Positions 60,941-64,000 of a DNA stretch of 64,000 nt are shown here, piece by piece (position 1 is the first letter of the stretch; every line of letters starts with the position of its first letter). The notes beneath the pieces are model-generated. The model was not told the DNA's origin. It saw only the letters and a list, made by a program, of their open reading frames with translations, and made no database searches. The translations under genes and the position numbers were made by a program. Source of the stretch: Pedobacter nutrimenti (GTDB lineage: Bacteria; Bacteroidota; Bacteroidia; Sphingobacteriales; Sphingobacteriaceae); NCBI RefSeq assembly GCF_003208655.1, contig NZ_QKLU01000006.1:62001-126000 (forward strand). The letters run 5' to 3'.

Positions 60941-62236
60941 TTAGTTTTCTTTTGCCCAGTTGAAACGGTCTGCAGGAGAATATTTCCATGGTGCACCATT
61001 GTTTTCTATATTGCCCATCATGGCGTTCAGACTGGCTGGGGACTGGGATTCTTCCATTACAGCATATCTTCTCAGTTCGGTGATAATGGCCAGGGGATCT
61101 ATATTGATCGGGCAGGCATTGGTACAGGCATTACAGCTGGTACAGGCCCAGATTTCTTCCCGGCTGATGTAGGTGTCAATTAAGGACTTTCCATCGTCAA
61201 AACCATTGCCCGTTTTGTCTATATTTTTTCCAACCTCTGTGAGCCTGTCGCGGGTATCCATCATAATTTTACGCGGAGAAAGCAGCTTACCGGTCAGGTT
61301 TGCAGGGCATACGGAGGTGCAGCGCCCGCATTCGGTACAGGTATAGGCATTCATCAGATTTACCCAGCTCAGGTCATTGACATCTTTGGCCCCAAAACGT
61401 CCTGGCTCGGCAGGCTCGGGTGTAAAGGATGGGTCCAACATGGCTTTAACCTCATTGGTTACACTTTTCATGTTGCTGAATTCCCCTTTAGGTTCCAGGT
61501 TTGAAAAATAGGTATTTGGAAAAGCAAACAGGATGTGAAAATGTTTGGAGTAGGGCAGGTAGTTCAGGAAGGCAAATATACCGACAATGTGGAACCACCA
61601 GCAGCCTCTTTCGATCATCACCAGCGCCGTAGCACTGTCAGGTAAAAGGTTTTGAAGGAACTGGCTGACCGGAAAGGCACCTGCAGAAATATAATGTCCG
61701 TAACCCATGGCCTGTAATTTGGCATCTGCGGCATTCATGATCAAAAATGCGCTCATGAGCAGGATTTCGGTGATCAGGATATAATTGGCATCGGATTTTG
61801 GCCAGGAAGTCATTTCCACCCCACTGAAGCGTTTTAATTTTAAGATGTTCCTGCGGACCAGGAACAGGGCACAGGATACCCATACGCCCAGGGCCAGGAT
61901 TTCAAAGGATCCGATCAGTACATTGTACAGGGCGCCCAGACCGCCAAAAATACGGTGGGTACCAAAAATACCGTCGATCATAATTTCCAGCACTTCGAGG
62001 TTGATGATCACAAAACCTGCGTAAACCAACAGGTGCAGGAAAGCGGGAATAGGACGGAAAAACATTTTTGTTTGTCCGAAAGCCACCTTGAGCATGGTCA
62101 TCAGTCTTTTTTGTGGCTGATCTGTGCGGTCTGCTGCCTTACCCAAACGGATATTGCGTATAACTTTCTTTGCATTATAGCTGAAAAGGGCTACGGCCGC
62201 AAGGCATAAGGCTATAAACAGGATTTGTGCTATCAT
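60941..62236 (-). CDS. Membrane-anchored 4Fe-4S oxidoreductase subunit
   Basis: A 431-residue protein. The first 260 residues hold about five to six membrane helices with conserved histidines that could bind haem (NarI-like). Then come two four-cysteine motifs, CTECGRCTSVCPANL and CTSCNACTNACPINI, for two [4Fe-4S] clusters. It would pass electrons between the quinone pool and the CCG-domain subunit encoded directly downstream. Full length for the family. A perfect 14-bp palindrome lies about 60 bp upstream of the start. Confidence 0.88.
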   Translation of the reverse strand: MIAQILFIALCLAAVALFSYNAKKVIRNIRLGKAADRTDQPQKRLMTMLKVAFGQTKMFFRPIPAFLHLLVYAGFVIINLEVLEIMIDGIFGTHRIFGGLGALYNVLIGSFEILALGVWVSCALFLVRRNILKLKRFSGVEMTSWPKSDANYILITEILLMSAFLIMNAADAKLQAMGYGHYISAGAFPVSQFLQNLLPDSATALVMIERGCWWFHIVGIFAFLNYLPYSKHFHILFAFPNTYFSNLEPKGEFSNMKSVTNEVKAMLDPSFTPEPAEPGRFGAKDVNDLSWVNLMNAYTCTECGRCTSVCPANLTGKLLSPRKIMMDTRDRLTEVGKNIDKTGNGFDDGKSLIDTYISREEIWACTSCNACTNACPINIDPLAIITELRRYAVMEESQSPASLNAMMGNIENNGAPWKYSPADRFNWAKEN

Positions 62237-62294
62237 TCTTTAAATTATCTTTAGAGTAACGCTAAGTTAAGTTAATTCGGGCAAAACCATATTA

Positions 62295-62308
62295 TTATGC
62301 ATGCATAA
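62295..62308. promoter_or_regulatory. Perfect 14-bp palindrome upstream of the Fe-S operon
   Basis: TTATGCATGCATAA is identical to its reverse complement and lies 59-72 bases before the ATG at 62236. It may be an operator for the membrane Fe-S pair. No other copy is in the window. The surrounding 62237-62470 is AT-rich and otherwise shows only the tRNA promoter. Confidence 0.4.
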
Positions 62309-62403
62309 AATATAAAATTTAGAAAAGTTTTAAATAACTTATTCTGATTATCAATGGCTTATTAAAGATGCTAAAAAGTATTTTAATTTTTTTTGAAATA
62401 TAA

Positions 62404-62434
62404 TTTGGAGTTCAAAAAAAAGAAACTACATTTG
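62404..62434 (+). promoter_or_regulatory. Bacteroidota promoter of tRNA-Phe
   Basis: TTTG at 62404-62407 and TACATTTG at 62427-62434 are separated by exactly 19 bp. The start would be near 62441, about 30 bases before the mature tRNA. Confidence 0.85.
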
Positions 62435-62470
62435 CACTCCCAACCGAAAGGAACGGCACAAAAATAAGAT

Positions 62471-62543
62471 GGTGCGGTAGCTCAGTCGGTAGAGCAAAGG
62501 ACTGAAAATCCTTGTGTCGCCGGTTCGATCCCGGCCCACACCA
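62471..62543 (+). tRNA. tRNA-Phe (anticodon GAA)
   Basis: A 73-base cloverleaf. The anticodon stem AAGGA/TCCTT (62497-62501, 62509-62513) encloses loop CTGAAAA with anticodon GAA at 62504-62506. The T arm is GCCGG-TTCGATC-CCGGC (62519-62535), and the D arm begins TAGCTCAG. The acceptor stem GGTGCGG/CCACACC has one C-A mismatch at the fifth pair. The discriminator is A at 62543, and CCA is not encoded. Confidence 0.95.
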
Positions 62544-62547
62544 CTGC

Positions 62548-62577
62548 AAAAAGCCTTAGATTTCTCTAAGGCTTTTT
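62548..62577. terminator. Bidirectional terminator after tRNA-Phe
   Basis: AAAAAGCCTTAGA (62548-62560) pairs with TCTAAGGCTTTTT (62565-62577) around a four-base loop, flanked by A and T runs. It ends the tRNA transcript and can also stop the minus-strand MocR gene, whose stop is 27 bases further. Confidence 0.92.
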
Positions 62578-62603
62578 TGTTTTAAATCATTTGTTGTTTT
62601 TGC

Positions 62604-64000
62604 TCAACCAAAAATAGCCTGCTTTAAAATTTGTACAGCTTCTTCCATTTCTTTTGTATTCAGGGAGGCAAAGCCAATCCTCACGGCATTGTAACTGGTC
62701 TGCTCGGTATTGTAAATTTCTCCGTTGCTCAGGTACAGGCCTTTGGCCGAGGCTCGGACGGAAATGTCTTTTAAAGGATATTCCGGGTTAAACTTTACCC
62801 ATACGGCCATTCCGCCATCTGGTTTTTTATAATTAACTGCGCCTTTTAGCTGCTGGTCCATGAGCTCGCAGAGTTTGTCCCTGCGATGGTGATAAATTTT
62901 ATTGGCTTTTTTAACATACCTGGCCAGGTCGCCATTATTGATCAGGGCGGCCAGGGAGTCGCCGAGCAGGTGGTCACTTCTAAGGTCTATCAATACTCTT
63001 AAGCGCAATACCTGGTCAATAAAATCCTTGTGGGCAATCATAAAGCCTGCCCTGACGCTGGTCGAGAGTAATTTAGAAAAAGAGCCCAGGTAAATGATCC
63101 GTCCATTGTGTTTACTGCCGGCCAGCGGCAGATAGGGGGTAGAGCTGTAGTGGAAATCATAATCATAATCGTCTTCCAGGATGGCAAAATTGTATTTGGC
63201 GGAAAGCTCCAGCAATTGCATTCTGCGTTCGGGACTTAAGGTTACCGTTGTGGGGTGGTGATGGTGCGGAATAACATACATCATGCTGATCCGGTGTTTT
63301 TTGCAGCAGATTTCTGCGGCCTGAAGGTCTATACCCTGGTCATCGGCCGGAATTTTTAACAGTTTGGCCCCCAGTTGTTCAAAAACCTTGTTGGCCAGAA
63401 AGTAATTGGGTTCTGCGACCAACACATAATCTCCGGGACGGATCAGCAGGCTGGCGGCAAGGTAAATGCTCATCTGGGCCCCCTGGGTAATCAGGATATT
63501 GGAAGGCTGGATCGATAAGCCCCTGGTTTCTCCGAAATAGGGGACAAGACTTTCCCTGAGTAAGGGAGAGCCTGCGGCCAGGGCACCCTGTACAGTCCGG
63601 TTGGTATAGGAATGTTTAAGCCTGCTCCTATATTCCCGGAACAATAAGTCCAGCGGGGCCAGCCTGTTGTCGGCAATGCCTTCATCGAGAATCAGGTGCG
63701 GCGTAATGACCGGATGCATGGGCGTAAAGGGACTGGGCGGGGGCATTTTGTAAAAAGGGACGGTTATGGTGCCTTCAAAACTGGAATCGGGTTCTTTGCT
63801 CCAGGTTTTTGCTTTGATTTCCGGAAGGTTTCTGGCCACCCGGGTGCCTTTCTGTGGTAAAACTTCTGTCCAGCTCTGTGCGTAAAGTTCGTTGTAGGCT
63901 GCAATAACCGTTTTGCGGTGTACTTTAAGCTGTTTGGCCAGTTCCCGGGTCCCGGGCAGCTTTGAGCCAGGTAATAGATGGCCCGAGCGGATGGCACTAA
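62604..64000 (-). CDS. MocR-type regulator: GntR winged helix fused to an aminotransferase domain (5' end cut)
   Basis: A partial gene that runs off the right edge of the window. In frame upstream of residue 'ARNLPE' (GTG at 63839) the sequence encodes the second half of a GntR winged helix (LPGSKLPGTRELAKQL, VHRKTVIAAYNEL, LPQKGTRV), so 63839 is not the start. The following 410 residues are a type I PLP aminotransferase domain with ILEDDYDYDF and the PLP lysine in GSFSKLLS. MocR proteins of the PdxR or GabR kind control vitamin B6 or amino-acid genes; the target of this one is unknown. At least 465 residues are inside the window. Confidence 0.9.
   Translation of the reverse strand, partial: SAIRSGHLLPGSKLPGTRELAKQLKVHRKTVIAAYNELYAQSWTEVLPQKGTRVARNLPEIKAKTWSKEPDSSFEGTITVPFYKMPPPSPFTPMHPVITPHLILDEGIADNRLAPLDLLFREYRSRLKHSYTNRTVQGALAAGSPLLRESLVPYFGETRGLSIQPSNILITQGAQMSIYLAASLLIRPGDYVLVAEPNYFLANKVFEQLGAKLLKIPADDQGIDLQAAEICCKKHRISMMYVIPHHHHPTTVTLSPERRMQLLELSAKYNFAILEDDYDYDFHYSSTPYLPLAGSKHNGRIIYLGSFSKLLSTSVRAGFMIAHKDFIDQVLRLRVLIDLRSDHLLGDSLAALINNGDLARYVKKANKIYHHRRDKLCELMDQQLKGAVNYKKPDGGMAVWVKFNPEYPLKDISVRASAKGLYLSNGEIYNTEQTSYNAVRIGFASLNTKEMEEAVQILKQAIFG

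Noticed and set aside
63764..63997. Separate 77-codon gene on the minus strand at the right edge
   Set aside because: The overlapping frame encodes the winged-helix part of the MocR protein with good motifs, so this frame is a shadow.

Overview
The window reads as a chromosome segment of a Bacteroidota bacterium, most likely family Sphingobacteriaceae (Pedobacter or a close relative). Reasons: three SusC/SusD pairs with N-terminal carboxypeptidase-D-like and plug domains, GVGYGTQKK-type TonB-box regions and SusD lipoproteins; Bacteroidota promoters of the form TTTG-N19-TAnnTTTG before rpsF and tRNA-Phe; almost no Shine-Dalgarno sequences; and a typical housekeeping set (rpsF-rpsR-rplI, dnaX, icd, mtgA). 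No insertion sequence, prophage or CRISPR array was seen. Genus is an inference from overall style.

Layout. (1) 0.2-8.2 kb: a polysaccharide utilisation locus (PUL 1) with SusC, SusD, a GH30 and a GH5 fused to a CBM6-like domain, probably for a beta-glucan. (2) 8.3-11.9 kb: a prephenate dehydrogenase of unusual, fungal TYR1-like type, a convergent two-gene ABC transporter and an HPP membrane protein. (3) 12.1-20.8 kb: a complete L-rhamnose operon: RhaT symporter, fused rhamnulose-1-phosphate aldolase/lactaldehyde dehydrogenase, rhamnose isomerase, rhamnulokinase, and LutABC, which takes the resulting L-lactate to pyruvate. (4) 21.0-39.8 kb: PUL 2 with SusC, SusD, a PhyH-type dioxygenase, a TIM-barrel sugar isomerase-like protein, a GH106 alpha-L-rhamnosidase, two tandem GH28-like proteins, a GH92, an S15/CocE hydrolase, an M28 peptidase and a GntR-type regulator with a sugar-sensor domain. 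PUL 2 and the rhamnose operon form one functional block: release of rhamnose from a plant-like glycan or glycoprotein outside the cell, then import and complete breakdown.

(5) 39.8-50.7 kb: two TonB-dependent receptors, a DUF2071 protein, an isolated SusC/SusD pair (minus strand) with no enzyme beside it, a zinc-ribbon protein and a short single-stranded DNA-binding protein. Two intergenic gaps here hold non-coding structure that the genes do not explain: a pair of inverted palindromic elements (42.5-42.8 kb) and an array of short motifs with exact 11-bp spacing (50.79-50.88 kb). (6) 51-64 kb: core genes (icd, dnaX, the S6-S18-L9 operon, mtgA, a WalJ-like metallohydrolase, a membrane Fe-S oxidoreductase pair, tRNA-Phe) and several small conserved or unrecognised proteins, ending in a MocR-type regulator cut by the window edge.

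The best candidates for something new are the 11-bp array, the paired palindromic element, the oxygenase/isomerase pair inside the rhamnosidase PUL, the GH28-like pair that lacks the canonical active-site His, the TYR1-like dehydrogenase with a terminator-like hairpin in its leader, and genes whose -7 box lies so close to the start codon that leaderless transcripts are suggested. Convergent genes are packed very tightly throughout, twice sharing one TTAA as both stop codons.
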